Positions 25,753 through 33,818 of a stretch of 64,000 nucleotides of DNA are shown here, piece after piece. The DNA is from Terrimonas sp937888905 (GTDB lineage Bacteria > Bacteroidota > Bacteroidia > Chitinophagales > Chitinophagaceae): the NCBI GenBank assembly GCA_937888905.1, contig CALATA010000003.1, positions 1-64,000 on the forward strand, in the 5' to 3' direction. The position numbers and the translations under genes are program-made. How positions within the stretch are numbered: position 1 is the first letter of the stretch; each line of letters opens with the position of its first letter. The notes below the pieces were generated by a model that did no database searches, was not told the origin of the DNA, and saw only the letters and a program-made list of their open reading frames with translations.

Positions 25753-27036
25753 CTAAAATATTTTTCTGAAACGCTCAAAATAGGCGCGCTCCAGCATGTC
25801 GCGCTGATCGGGATGGGCAATGTTGATGAGGAGCCTGGCCCGTTGCTCCATATTCTTGCCGTACAGGTTTACCACGCCGTATTCGGTAACAATATAATGT
25901 ACATGTCCGCGTGTAGTGACCACGCCCGCACCTGGTTTGAGTAAGGGCACGATACGGGAAATGCCTTTGCTGGTAACGGAGGGCAAGGCAATAACGGGTT
26001 TGCCGCCTTCGGACAAAGAAGCACCGCGCATGAAATCCATTTGTCCGCCAATGCCGGAGTACTGATAAATGCCAATCGAATCGGCGCAGACCTGACCGGT
26101 GAGGTCTACTTCGATGGCGCTGTTGATGGCAACTGCTTTCGGGTTGCGTCGGATCACGGAAGTGTCGTTGACAAAGGAAACATCCATGAAAGCCACGGCC
26201 GGATTATCATGAACAAAATCATACACCTTGCGTGTGCCGGCGATAAAGCTTGTTACGATCTTTCCGGGATGTACTTTTTTATGTTCGTTGGTGATCACAC
26301 CTTTTTCCACTAATGGCACAATGCCATCAGAAAACATTTCGGTATGAATACCCAGACCTTTATGATTGCCAAGTTGTGCCAGTACCGCATCGGGGATAGC
26401 GCCAATGCCTGTTTGCAAAGTAGAGCCATCTTCGATTAATCCCGCTACATGTTCGCCGATCCGCAACGAAGCGGCATCCACTTTTTCGGCATAGTTGACT
26501 TCAGGGAGAGATGACTCATCCCAGATCATCGAAGCAAACCTGGATACGTGTACCTGGCCATCGCCGTGTGTCCGTGGCATATTAGGATTGACCTGTGCAA
26601 TTACCTTGGCAGCTACCTGCACAGCACAGCGCGCCGCATCGATCGAGGTGCCCAGCGAACAATAGCCATGTATATCCGGTGGAGATACCTGTACCAGTGC
26701 AACATCCAGCGGCAGGTATCCGTTGCGGAAAAGATTCGGGATTTCGCTGAGGAAAACAGGCACATAATCACCCGATTCGCTGTTGACCCATTCGCGCACA
26801 TTGCCGGAAACGAAGAGCGAATTGAGGTAGAAGTTTTTCCGGATATGCGGATGATCCCAGTCGATATGCCCGAAGGTGCTGATAGCCACCAGTTCCACAT
26901 CCGTTATTTCTCCACCCCGTGCCAGCAGTGCCTGCACAAGTGTAAGTGGCGTAGCGGCACTACCATGGATAAAAACGCGATCATTACTTTTTATGTGTTG
27001 TACAGCTTCTGCGGGAGAGGAATAAACAACTGCCAT
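25753..27036 (-). CDS. Acetyl-CoA hydrolase/transferase family protein (CoA-transferase)
   Basis: A 427-residue CoA-transferase of the acetyl-CoA hydrolase/4-hydroxybutyrate CoA-transferase group. It has two Rossmann-like halves; the marks are FIHGSAATPLTL, SPPDIHGYCSLG, LQTGIGAIPDAVLAQL, GLGIHTEMFSDG and QYSGIGGQMDFMRGAS. The active-site Glu is expected in the HTEMFSDG block. It would swap CoA between acetyl-CoA and a short-chain acid; succinate, 4-hydroxybutyrate or propionate are all possible. It is upstream of the GntP permease on the same strand. A TAnnTTTG element lies 20 nt before the ATG. Confidence 0.88.
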   Translation of the reverse strand: MAVVYSSPAEAVQHIKSNDRVFIHGSAATPLTLVQALLARGGEITDVELVAISTFGHIDWDHPHIRKNFYLNSLFVSGNVREWVNSESGDYVPVFLSEIPNLFRNGYLPLDVALVQVSPPDIHGYCSLGTSIDAARCAVQVAAKVIAQVNPNMPRTHGDGQVHVSRFASMIWDESSLPEVNYAEKVDAASLRIGEHVAGLIEDGSTLQTGIGAIPDAVLAQLGNHKGLGIHTEMFSDGIVPLVEKGVITNEHKKVHPGKIVTSFIAGTRKVYDFVHDNPAVAFMDVSFVNDTSVIRRNPKAVAINSAIEVDLTGQVCADSIGIYQYSGIGGQMDFMRGASLSEGGKPVIALPSVTSKGISRIVPLLKPGAGVVTTRGHVHYIVTEYGVVNLYGKNMEQRARLLINIAHPDQRDMLERAYFERFRKIF

Positions 27037-27056
27037 GTTTCTGGTATTTGAAACGG

Positions 27057-27064
27057 CAAAGGTA
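27057..27064 (-). promoter_or_regulatory. -7 element of the CoA-transferase gene
   Basis: TACCTTTG on the minus strand, perfect TAnnTTTG, 20 nt before the ATG at 27036. No TTG at the expected -33 spacing. Confidence 0.45.
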
Positions 27065-27121
27065 CTATTGTGGCAAAGGAGCGGAGATGATGGTTTTCAG
27101 GAAGCGGGATGATCTTCGTTA

Positions 27122-27238
27122 TACAGCCGTTATAAGTGAAATAGCCAGTAGTAAGTAATAAGTAATAAGTGTGTACGCGTTATGGCAGTTATATTCACTT
27201 ATTGAACTATTGACTTATTCACCATTCACCTATTCACT
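27122..27238. repeat. Composite heptad element L2 (box B-F2-core C3-F1)
   Basis: Box B (ACAGCCGTTATAAGT) at about 27123-27137, four F2 heptads (AGTAGTA, AGTAATA and variants) at 27147-27174, core C3 (GTGTACGCGTT...TGGCAGTT) at about 27171-27190, and degenerate F1 7/8-mers at 27193-27238. Confidence 0.75.
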
Positions 27239-27275
27239 CCCGAGGCTTCGGGATGACGATTGCCGATTCACGTCC

Positions 27276-27548
27276 TCAATCGAAATCAAAAAGGTCGCCG
27301 AGAAAGCCGCCTCTTTTTTTCTTTTGCGGATAATCTTGTTTTTTGTAATCTTTTTCATGGTATCCCTGGTCTGCAGGAAAGGAATTGGAAGAATCGGGCG
27401 CGCTGGAATTGTATTGAGCTGATCGTTCGATGATTTTATCGAGCTCACCTTTGTCGAGCCATACGCCTCTGCATTGCGGGCAGTAATCAATTTCTACGCC
27501 CTGTCTGTCGGCCATTACCAGAGTTTCATTACAATTCGGACATTTCAT
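27276..27548 (-). CDS. TFIIB-type zinc-ribbon protein
   Basis: A 90-residue protein with an N-terminal zf-TFIIB domain: two CxxC pairs (KCPNCNE and YCPQCRG) about 20 residues apart, then VWLDKGELDKII. The second half is polar, Ser/Asp/Lys-rich, and ends in a conserved GGFLGDLFDFD-type tail. The domain is common as a small stand-alone protein in bacteria; no function has been established. It sits alone between two heptad elements, L2 and L3. Confidence 0.87.
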   Translation of the reverse strand: MKCPNCNETLVMADRQGVEIDYCPQCRGVWLDKGELDKIIERSAQYNSSAPDSSNSFPADQGYHEKDYKKQDYPQKKKRGGFLGDLFDFD

Positions 27549-27592
27549 GTGGAGATCGTTTAGAAATACGAAGTTAGCAAGGTTGTGCTAAT

Positions 27593-27723
27593 AAGTAGTA
27601 AGTAATAAGTAATAAGTAATAAGTAGTAAGTAGTAAGTAACAAGTATTAAGTGATAAGTGTGTAAAGCGTTGGCTGTTTATTCACAATTGACCATTCACC
27701 ATTCACTATTTCACGATTTCACA
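27593..27723. repeat. Composite heptad element L3 (F2-core C3-F1)
   Basis: Ten consecutive in-phase F2 heptads at 27593-27662 (AAGTAGT, AAGTAAT, AAGTAAC, AAGTATT, AAGTGAT, AAGTGTG) are followed by core C3 (GTAAAGCGTTGGCTGTT) and by six F1-type units at 27681-27723 (TTCACAA, TTGACCA, TTCACCA and variants). This is the clearest F2 array in the window. Confidence 0.85.
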
Positions 27724-27842
27724 TTTCGTTCACTATTACTTCAAGCGTAGATATTCCCTCCCGGACGGTTTTTATTTTTTATTGATCGGGCGCAAGCAGT
27801 ACTGGCATTGTTATTGACTTTTGGCGACTCAAACAATATTTT

Positions 27843-29162
27843 ATGAACACCGCTAACAGAAAAACAACAGGGCTTTTTATGCCCATCATCGCCGTCTTGT
27901 GCGTATTTACTCTTATTGCTGCCTGTTCTAAAGAAGCTGAAAACGCTGCCCAGGCAGTAGATGAAGCAGCGGATTCGGCAGGCAGAACTTCACGATCGTT
28001 TGCCGTATCTGCCGGAGCAGATCAAACGATTACACTTCCCACCAATTCAGTTACGTTGAGAGCAACCGTTACAGCCGGCACGGCACGGACGTTCAAGTGG
28101 AGCCAGGAAACCGGAGCCACGGCCACTATCAGTTCTCCGAATAGCTCTTCTACCAACGTAACAGCGTTGACAGCAGGTGAATATCGTTTTCGTCTGCAGG
28201 CAACTGACAGCCGCGGCCGCAGTGCAACGGATACGGTACACGTGAGTGTGAAGGGAAACGGTACCGCGAATGCAGCTCCGAACGTCAATGCCGGCACAGA
28301 TCAAAGTATCACACTTCCGGTTAGTACTGCCATGCTGACCGGAACGGCTACTGACCGGGATGGTACTATCGCATCATGGGCCTGGAGCCAGGCTTCAGGA
28401 CCTGCCGCCACTATTCAGTCTCCCTCATCCGCTACAACAGCGATCAGTGGACTGACAACAGCAGGCACGTACGTGTTTACACTCAAAGTAACCGACAATG
28501 GCGGTGCTACTGCCAGTGCCAACACTACGGTGACTGTAAAAAGCGCTTCGGCTAGTGGAGGTGCTACCGGTAACTATGGCACACTGCTCTACAGCACCGG
28601 TTACAACAGTACATCGGATATCATCAACGGTTCCGGTCAGCAGGGCAATGGCGGTTTGTCTACCACCGTTTATAAAGACGGTCCCGGATCCTTTAAATCG
28701 GTTCCTGCCAATGTGTCTTCGGGTATTCGTTCTGAAGTACAGTACAGCGAATCGCTGACACCATTAGAGGGAGCGATTGAGTACGACGTGATGTATGAAA
28801 AACTTTTCCAGAACAGCGGACACAGTTTGCAATTTCACCCCGTAACATCCGGCGGTTCTGCTTCACCCGGCCTTTGGCATGTGGATGGAAAATTCTGGCT
28901 GGTGAACTGGAAAGGTGGCAGCAATGCTTACTATCCGACCACGTTTACCATTCCGACCAACAAATGGCTGCACATGGTATTTCAATACAAGATCGGCAGT
29001 GCAGGATACATGAAATTGACGATTGATGGAGTAGTGGTGTTTGACAAAACAAACATCCAGGTAGGTGATGGTTCCGGGCAATACCTGAAAGTAGGTGTGA
29101 ATATGTGGCAGAACCAGGAGAGTGTTGTTTACTACGACAACCTGAAGATCTGGAAGAAATAA
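27843..29162 (+). CDS. Lipoprotein with two PKD/REJ-like domains and a polysaccharide-lyase/LamG-like module
   Basis: A 439-residue exported protein with a lipobox (LIAACSK, Cys at about 28). Residues about 58-140 and 145-230 are two related Ig-like domains, each opening with AGxDQTITLP or AGTDQSITLP and holding W-S-Q-x(2-3)-G-A. The C-terminal about 195 residues form a jelly-roll module with GIRSEVQYSES, SLQFHP, WLVNWKG and KWLHMVFQYKIG. This last part resembles the Polysacc_lyase (heparin lyase I-like) family. Whether it cleaves or only binds a polysaccharide is unclear. A strong terminator follows. Confidence 0.8.
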   Translation: MNTANRKTTGLFMPIIAVLCVFTLIAACSKEAENAAQAVDEAADSAGRTSRSFAVSAGADQTITLPTNSVTLRATVTAGTARTFKWSQETGATATISSPNSSSTNVTALTAGEYRFRLQATDSRGRSATDTVHVSVKGNGTANAAPNVNAGTDQSITLPVSTAMLTGTATDRDGTIASWAWSQASGPAATIQSPSSATTAISGLTTAGTYVFTLKVTDNGGATASANTTVTVKSASASGGATGNYGTLLYSTGYNSTSDIINGSGQQGNGGLSTTVYKDGPGSFKSVPANVSSGIRSEVQYSESLTPLEGAIEYDVMYEKLFQNSGHSLQFHPVTSGGSASPGLWHVDGKFWLVNWKGGSNAYYPTTFTIPTNKWLHMVFQYKIGSAGYMKLTIDGVVVFDKTNIQVGDGSGQYLKVGVNMWQNQESVVYYDNLKIWKK

Positions 29163-29180
29163 GCTTCGTTATTTGGAGTG

Positions 29181-29208
29181 AGCGGGGACTGTAAGGTCCC
29201 CGCTTTTT
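29181..29208 (+). terminator. Intrinsic terminator after the PKD lipoprotein
   Basis: Perfect 9-bp stem AGCGGGGAC / GTCCCCGCT with a 6-nt loop followed by TTTTT, 18 bp past the stop. Confidence 0.92.
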
Positions 29209-29315
29209 ATTCTATCGAAATAAATGTTGAGGTGCAGTGGCTTTTTGAGCCGTTAAAAGAAGGGAGACTATATCCGCCCATCGCTCTGAACTAAACAAAG
29301 GGGAAAAATCCCCGA

Positions 29316-29346
29316 TTGTAAATTCAAAGGTTAATTTCTATTTTGG
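29316..29346 (+). promoter_or_regulatory. Predicted promoter of the SH3-domain gene
   Basis: TTG at 29316-29318, a 20-nt spacer, then TATTTTGG at 29339-29346, a 7/8 match to TAnnTTTG. The ATG follows 17 nt later. Confidence 0.5.
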
Positions 29347-29363
29347 CAATCCAATAATACAAT

Positions 29364-30218
29364 ATGAAAAACTTTATCTCTTTTTTAATTCCCGTTCTTC
29401 TGTTCGCCGGTTCTGCGAAGGCACAAACAATCGATGTTACACAATGGCTTAAAAAGAAGACCGTTGACGGTAAAGAAATGACCGTTCTGCGGGTACCGGA
29501 TACCCAGTTTGGTTCTGCTCTCGTGGGGTATATTTCGGGCGCACAATTCCAGTTGGACCGTTTACCGGACTATTATAACCTGTCAGTTTCCTATGCCGGA
29601 GTAGACTTGTATAAAGACATAGAGCGTGACTGTGAAAATATTGAAAAGACCAATCCATCATTTCCGGTAAAATATTACCGAGATGAAATGCAGGCATTCA
29701 GGGATCTCAAGGAAGAAATGGCGCAAAAAGCGCTGGCGAAAAAGAAAGCTGACGAAGAAACAGCTTTTTTTGCCAGGTTAAAGTCCGATTACGCATGGAT
29801 CAGTAGCGATACATTAAACGTGCGTTCAAGGCCCGATGCCAAATCACCCAGCATCGGTAAAATACTTCGCCTTAGTTATGTGAGAGCATATGAGGTCGAT
29901 GATCATCCAGATTGGGTGCAAATAGATTTTTCGGAGCACAGCGGATATGTATTAAGAGACGACATAGCGATAGATTGGGAAGAACTGGAGCCCTCGCAGG
30001 AAGACAGCGCCCGGCTGGAAACAGGGCAACATCATTATTTCACACCTACCGCGGCCTATACCGCGCAATTAAAAAAACAAGCTGCCGAAGAAGAACGCGC
30101 TATGCGGGCAGCCAATGCAGCGCCAGCCAGAACCTATTACAGAGGACCAAGGGGAGGTTGTTATTTCATTAATGCAAGAGGCAACAAGCAATATGTTGAT
30201 CATAAATATTGCCAGTAA
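29364..30218 (+). CDS. Secreted SH3-domain protein
   Basis: A 284-residue protein with a signal peptide (ending GSAKAQ). A helical, Lys-rich linker region (about residues 95-135) is followed by a bacterial SH3_3 domain at about 138-200 (LNVRSRPDAKSPSIGKILRL ... WVQIDF ... GYVLRDDI). The C-terminal tail PRGGCYFINARGNKQYVDHKYC is a short conserved motif often seen at the end of Bacteroidota exported proteins. Periplasmic or surface location is expected; SH3_3 domains usually bind cell-wall peptides. A bidirectional terminator separates it from tRNA-Leu. Confidence 0.8.
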   Translation: MKNFISFLIPVLLFAGSAKAQTIDVTQWLKKKTVDGKEMTVLRVPDTQFGSALVGYISGAQFQLDRLPDYYNLSVSYAGVDLYKDIERDCENIEKTNPSFPVKYYRDEMQAFRDLKEEMAQKALAKKKADEETAFFARLKSDYAWISSDTLNVRSRPDAKSPSIGKILRLSYVRAYEVDDHPDWVQIDFSEHSGYVLRDDIAIDWEELEPSQEDSARLETGQHHYFTPTAAYTAQLKKQAAEEERAMRAANAAPARTYYRGPRGGCYFINARGNKQYVDHKYCQ

Positions 30219-30244
30219 TTCAACGCAGTTGATGGAATAAAATG

Positions 30245-30276
30245 AAAAAGGTAAGAAACAGGTTCTTACCTTTTTT
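30245..30276. terminator. Bidirectional intrinsic terminator
   Basis: A 13-bp perfect stem (AAAAAGGTAAGAA / TTCTTACCTTTTT) with a 5-nt loop. T-runs on both strands let it end both the SH3 gene (+) and the tRNA-Leu (-). Confidence 0.9.
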
Positions 30277-30277
30277 G

Positions 30278-30359
30278 TGCCCGGGGTCGGACTCGAACCG
30301 ACACACCTCGCGGCGGCAGATTTTGAGTCTGCTGCGTCTACCGATTTCGCCACCCGGGC
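30278..30359 (-). tRNA. tRNA-Leu (anticodon CAA)
   Basis: An 82-nt class II tRNA with a 7-bp acceptor (GCCCGGG / CCCGGGC), discriminator A, a D-arm with GGTAGACGC, the anticodon stem-loop GCAGA-CTCAAAA-TCTGC (anticodon CAA, reads UUG), a long variable arm, and the TPsiC arm GTCGGTTCGAGTCCGAC. CCA is not encoded. It is followed by a strong terminator on its own strand. Confidence 0.95.
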
Positions 30360-30430
30360 TTCCGGGGCTGCAATATTACATCATTCCCTTCAATTTTCTG
30401 CACAACTATTTCTTTTCACCGCAGATTTTG

Positions 30431-30520
30431 GTCAATAGTCAATAGTGAATGGTCAATAGGAGAATAGCAAAATTTCCGCTAACCTGTTACTTATTACCTA
30501 TTACTTATAACGGCTGTTTC
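30431..30520. repeat. Composite heptad element L4 (F1-spacer-F2-box B)
   Basis: F1 heptads GTCAATA, GTCAATA, GTGAATG, GTCAATA at 30431-30458, a 28-bp spacer, F2 heptads TTACTTA, TTACCTA, TTACTTA at 30487-30507 and box B at 30503-30520 (ACTTATAACGGCTGTTTC). This is the inverse polarity of L2. Confidence 0.8.
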
Positions 30521-30530
30521 ACCTTTTGCA

Positions 30531-30538
30531 TACCTTTG
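30531..30538 (+). promoter_or_regulatory. -7 element of the NAD-dependent dehydrogenase gene
   Basis: TACCTTTG, a perfect TAnnTTTG match, 61 nt before the ATG at 30600. It lies just beyond the heptad element L4. Confidence 0.4.
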
Positions 30539-30599
30539 CGTCGCTCAGGCTATTTTTTGGTAAAAATATGCCGGTTTTATGCTTGCAAATACCTGATTT

Positions 30600-31802
30600 A
30601 TGATCAAGATCGGACTTATTCGTGAAGGAAAAATTCCAGCCGACAACCGTGTGGCACTGACGCCTGCCCAATGCAAATGGCTCCTCAAAAACGCGCCGGG
30701 CGTAACCGTGGTTGCCCAGTCATCTCCCGACCGTTGCTTCAGCGACCGCGAATACGAAACCGCCGGCGTGGAAGTGCGTGATGAGGTGAACGATTGCGAT
30801 ATCCTGCTCGGCATCAAAGAAGTGCCGGTCGAGAAACTGATCGCAGGTAAAACCTATCTTTTTTTCTCGCATACCCGCAAGAAGCAACCGCATAATAAAA
30901 AACTGCTGCGCACCATCCTCGATCAGCGCATCCGCCTCATCGATTATGAATGCCTCGAGCACGAAGACGGGCAGCGGATTATCGGTTTCGGTTTTTTTGC
31001 CGGCGTTGTAGGCGCACACAACGGTATGATGGCTTACGGCAACCGCACCGGTCTCTATCAACTCGAACGCGTATACAAGCAACGCAGCTTCCGCGAACTC
31101 ATTCATAGTTATTTTGGCGTACGATTACCAAATGTAAAAATTGCCGTGACCGGCTCCGGACGTGTGGCACATGGTATTCTTGAAGTGATGAACCTGATGG
31201 GTATTCACGAGGTGGAGCCCGATGATTACCTGAACCGCCGCTTTTCTTACCCGGTTTACACACAACTGAAAGGTGCCGACCTCTATATGCATCGTCAGAC
31301 CGGCAAGTACAGCCGTGAGGCCTTTCACCATAACCCTGAGCAATTCGTTTGCAAGTTTCTCCCTTACGCGGCCCAGACAGATATCCTGATGAACGGTGTG
31401 TACTGGGATAAAAATGTGCCACGTCTTTTTGAAAAAACGGACGTGAATACCGACAATTTTATCATCCAGACTATCGCAGACATTACGGATGACGAAAATG
31501 GTTCGGTACCGATCAATGCCGGTGATCAGACGATCGAAGATCCGGTATATGGTATCGATCGTGATACGCTGCAGAAAGTGCCGGCTTATACCAAAGGCGC
31601 TATCGATGTGATGGCCGTAGGTAATTTGCCGAACGAGCTTCCGCGTGATGCGTCACGGTATTTCGGCGAGCAGTTGATCAAGTTTATACTGGATGACCTG
31701 GTGAAAGGCGGTTCTCCAACGATTGATCGTGCTACCATCGCCCTCGATGGAAAATTGACGGAGACCTTCAGCTACCTGAAAGATTATGCCGGAGAAGCCT
31801 GA
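30600..31802 (+). CDS. Alanine/saccharopine-dehydrogenase-like NAD(P)-dependent enzyme
   Basis: A 400-residue protein of the AlaDh/PNT superfamily. The N-terminal domain (IGLIREGKIPADNRVALTP) is like alanine dehydrogenase and lysine-forming saccharopine dehydrogenase. The nucleotide-binding domain starts at VAVTGSGRVAHGILEVMNLMG. The family member closest in layout is the saccharopine dehydrogenase-like group in Bacteroidota. It would oxidise an amino acid or a saccharopine-type imine linkage using NAD(P). The precise substrate cannot be named from sequence; there is no neighbouring lysine gene. Confidence 0.82.
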   Translation: MIKIGLIREGKIPADNRVALTPAQCKWLLKNAPGVTVVAQSSPDRCFSDREYETAGVEVRDEVNDCDILLGIKEVPVEKLIAGKTYLFFSHTRKKQPHNKKLLRTILDQRIRLIDYECLEHEDGQRIIGFGFFAGVVGAHNGMMAYGNRTGLYQLERVYKQRSFRELIHSYFGVRLPNVKIAVTGSGRVAHGILEVMNLMGIHEVEPDDYLNRRFSYPVYTQLKGADLYMHRQTGKYSREAFHHNPEQFVCKFLPYAAQTDILMNGVYWDKNVPRLFEKTDVNTDNFIIQTIADITDDENGSVPINAGDQTIEDPVYGIDRDTLQKVPAYTKGAIDVMAVGNLPNELPRDASRYFGEQLIKFILDDLVKGGSPTIDRATIALDGKLTETFSYLKDYAGEA

Positions 31803-31807
31803 TTGGA

Positions 31808-32530
31808 TTAAAGATTCAGGTAGTAAGGATGCAGCAGTTGGATAAACTCAAGCGTATAGTTGTTCCCTTCGTCACGGATCGAAAACAGTTCCTCTTGTTT
31901 ATCTATTGAAGGCGTTGGAGAAAGCACCGCCATCAAACGAAACAGCGGATGAGCTGGGCTGTTGCGTACGTTACATTGATGAACAATATGCAGTCCGCCA
32001 GCTTTTGCGAGTTCATATAAATCCTCTTTTCTTTTATAGGGTAACAACACAAAAAACTTTCCCTGTTCAGTAAGCAGTGTACGCACCCGGTGCATCAGAT
32101 CTTTCAATGAAAGTGCTGCACTGTGATGTGCGAGTTGCCGTCCCTCAATAGGAGAACTTAAATCGTTTTCATAAAAAGGAGGGTTGCTGATAATGACGTC
32201 GAATAATTGGGTAAAGGGAAATGAGCGCACATCGCCTTCCAGTACCTTCATGCGTTCCTGCCATGGAGCAGCAGCGAAGTTCTGCAGGCACTGCCCGGCT
32301 GCAGTTTTATCCAGTTCAATGGCATCGATACGGCTGCTGTGTTGTTGCGCCAGCATAAGACTTAATAGCCCTGTACCTGCGCCAATATCCAATATATGTT
32401 TGGGAGAAGTATCGGTTTTAAGATAATGACTTGCCCATGCACCAAAAAGGCATGCTTCGGTGGTAACCTTCATTGCGCAACGTTCCTGGTGAACGGTAAA
32501 TTCTTTAAAACGGAAATAAGTGTTGGGCAT
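31808..32530 (-). CDS. trmN6: tRNA1(Val) (adenine(37)-N6)-methyltransferase
   Basis: About 240 residues. It opens with YFRFKEFTVHQERCAMKVTTEACLFGAW, the hallmark of TrmN6/YfiC, and has a SAM-binding ILDIGAGTGLLSLML, the acidic IDAIELD, and the catalytic NPPF motif (IISNPPFYEND). It should methylate A37 in tRNA-Val. The frame extends 29 codons upstream to 32617, but that stretch is the F1 heptad array L5 and is clearly not homologous; the ATG at 32530 fits family proteins. The stop lies 5 bp after the stop of the convergent dehydrogenase gene. Confidence 0.9.
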   Translation of the reverse strand: MPNTYFRFKEFTVHQERCAMKVTTEACLFGAWASHYLKTDTSPKHILDIGAGTGLLSLMLAQQHSSRIDAIELDKTAAGQCLQNFAAAPWQERMKVLEGDVRSFPFTQLFDVIISNPPFYENDLSSPIEGRQLAHHSAALSLKDLMHRVRTLLTEQGKFFVLLPYKRKEDLYELAKAGGLHIVHQCNVRNSPAHPLFRLMAVLSPTPSIDKQEELFSIRDEGNNYTLEFIQLLHPYYLNL

Positions 32531-32534
32531 GAGC

Positions 32535-32668
32535 GTGAATCGTGAATCGTCAATGGTCAATAGTGAATGGTCAATAGTCAATAGTGAATAGTGAATGGTG
32601 AATGGTGAATAAGTCAATGGCTGCCTATTTATTGCCTTTTTGAATTTTGACTTTTTACTTTTGAATTA
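32535..32668. repeat. Composite heptad element L5 (F1-box A)
   Basis: Eleven in-phase F1 heptads at 32535-32611 (GTGAATC, GTCAATG, GTGAATA and variants), then box A at about 32633-32668 (TTGCCTTTTTGAATTTTG, then CTTTTTACTTTTGAATT). The F1 array starts 4 bp from the trmN6 start codon and box A abuts the tsaD stop. F2 and a core are missing here. Confidence 0.85.
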
Positions 32669-33709
32669 CTACTCCCATTCCGCTCTGGCGGATGCTGCTA
32701 CTGAAAGGTCGGCGAATTGTCCGGCCTGGTATTTATAATAACCGGTAATGGCGATCATGGCCGCATTGTCGGTACAATATTCGAACGGCGGGATATACGT
32801 TTTCCAGCCCAGTTTATCGCCTGTTTCTTTTAATGCCTGGCGCAGTCCGCTGTTAGCTGAAACGCCACCGGCGATGCATACTTCGCGGATCCCCGTTTCT
32901 TCAACAGCCTTTTTCATTTTATTTAATAAAATGCTGATGATGCGATGTTGTATCGATGCACAAAGATCGGCCAGGTTGTTTTGAATAAAAGCGGCGCGCT
33001 CTTCATCCGTAGCTTTGAATTCTTCTTTGTAAAGCAGGCTGGTGCCGGCATTGCGGAGAAAATAAAGTATGGATGTCTTCAATCCGCTGAAGCTGAAATT
33101 AAGTCCGGGAATGCGGGGTTCAGGAAAGCTGAACCGGTCCGGATTTCCTTCACGGGCATATTTGTCAACAAGTGGTCCGCCGGGGTAGGGCAACCCTAAT
33201 AGTTTGGCCGATTTATCGAAGGCTTCTCCTGCCGCATCGTCGATCGTTTCCCCGATGACCTGCATATCGAGTGGTGAATTGCAACGCACAATTTGTGTAT
33301 GGCCCCCGCTTACGGTAAGGCAAAGAAAAGGGAAAGAAGGTCTTTCTTCCGGTATGAGGTTGGCCAGTACATGCGCCTGCATGTGATGTACGGGGATCAG
33401 GGGAATGTTTAAGGACAAAGCCAGTGATTTAGCAAACTGTGCGCCCACGAGTAATGATCCGATCAATCCGGGTGCCTGCGTAAAAGCGACGGCATCGAGT
33501 TGTGCGGGTGTGCAGCCGGCCTTCTCCAGCGCCTGGTGTACCACGGGCACAATATGTTGCATGTGCGCGCGGGATGCCAGTTCCGGCACCACACCGCCGT
33601 ACATTTCGTGCACTTTTTGTGTAGCGATGAAATTGGAAAGTATTTTGCCGTCGGCACAAACGGCCGCGGCAGTCTCGTCACACGAAGATTCTATAGCCAG
33701 GAGATACAT
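32669..33709 (-). CDS. tsaD: tRNA N6-adenosine threonylcarbamoyltransferase
   Basis: A 346-residue TsaD/Kae1 protein. It has AIESSCDETAAAV, the metal-binding HHMQAH (H109/H113), TVSGGHTQIV, DDAAGEAFDKSAK, GLPYPGGP and the C-terminal CTDNAAMIA. It transfers the threonylcarbamoyl group to A37 of ANN-decoding tRNAs with TsaB/TsaE, and is essential in most bacteria. A TAnnTTTG box ends 4 nt before the ATG, predicting leaderless translation. The heptad element L5 sits between it and trmN6. Confidence 0.96.
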   Translation of the reverse strand: MYLLAIESSCDETAAAVCADGKILSNFIATQKVHEMYGGVVPELASRAHMQHIVPVVHQALEKAGCTPAQLDAVAFTQAPGLIGSLLVGAQFAKSLALSLNIPLIPVHHMQAHVLANLIPEERPSFPFLCLTVSGGHTQIVRCNSPLDMQVIGETIDDAAGEAFDKSAKLLGLPYPGGPLVDKYAREGNPDRFSFPEPRIPGLNFSFSGLKTSILYFLRNAGTSLLYKEEFKATDEERAAFIQNNLADLCASIQHRIISILLNKMKKAVEETGIREVCIAGGVSANSGLRQALKETGDKLGWKTYIPPFEYCTDNAAMIAITGYYKYQAGQFADLSVAASARAEWE

Positions 33710-33713
33710 GAGG

Positions 33714-33721
33714 CAAAGGTA
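33714..33721 (-). promoter_or_regulatory. -7 element of tsaD
   Basis: TACCTTTG on the minus strand, a perfect TAnnTTTG match, 4 nt before the ATG at 33709. Predicts a leaderless tsaD transcript. Confidence 0.5.
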
Positions 33722-33727
33722 CTAATT

Positions 33728-33797
33728 TGATGATTTGAAAATTTGAGAGTGTGTTAATGAAAAGCCAGTGCCAAATCTTCAAATTTTCAAATCATCA
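33728..33797. repeat. 19-bp perfect inverted repeat of CAAAT octads
   Basis: TGATGATTTGAAAATTTGA at 33728-33746 and its exact reverse complement at 33779-33797, with a 32-nt loop. The right arm is built of the octads seen at 43-74. It sits just upstream of tsaD. Confidence 0.75.
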
Positions 33798-33818
33798 TAT
33801 TGAAAGGTTGATATAATC

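Noticed and set aside
27593..27662. Regular repeat array that might look like a CRISPR
   Set aside because: Units are 7 nt with no spacers, and no cas genes are present; it is a heptanucleotide tandem array.
32531..32617. N-terminal extension of TrmN6
   Set aside because: The extra codons are translation of the F1 repeat with 7-residue periodicity and are absent from the family start; ATG 32530 is preferred.
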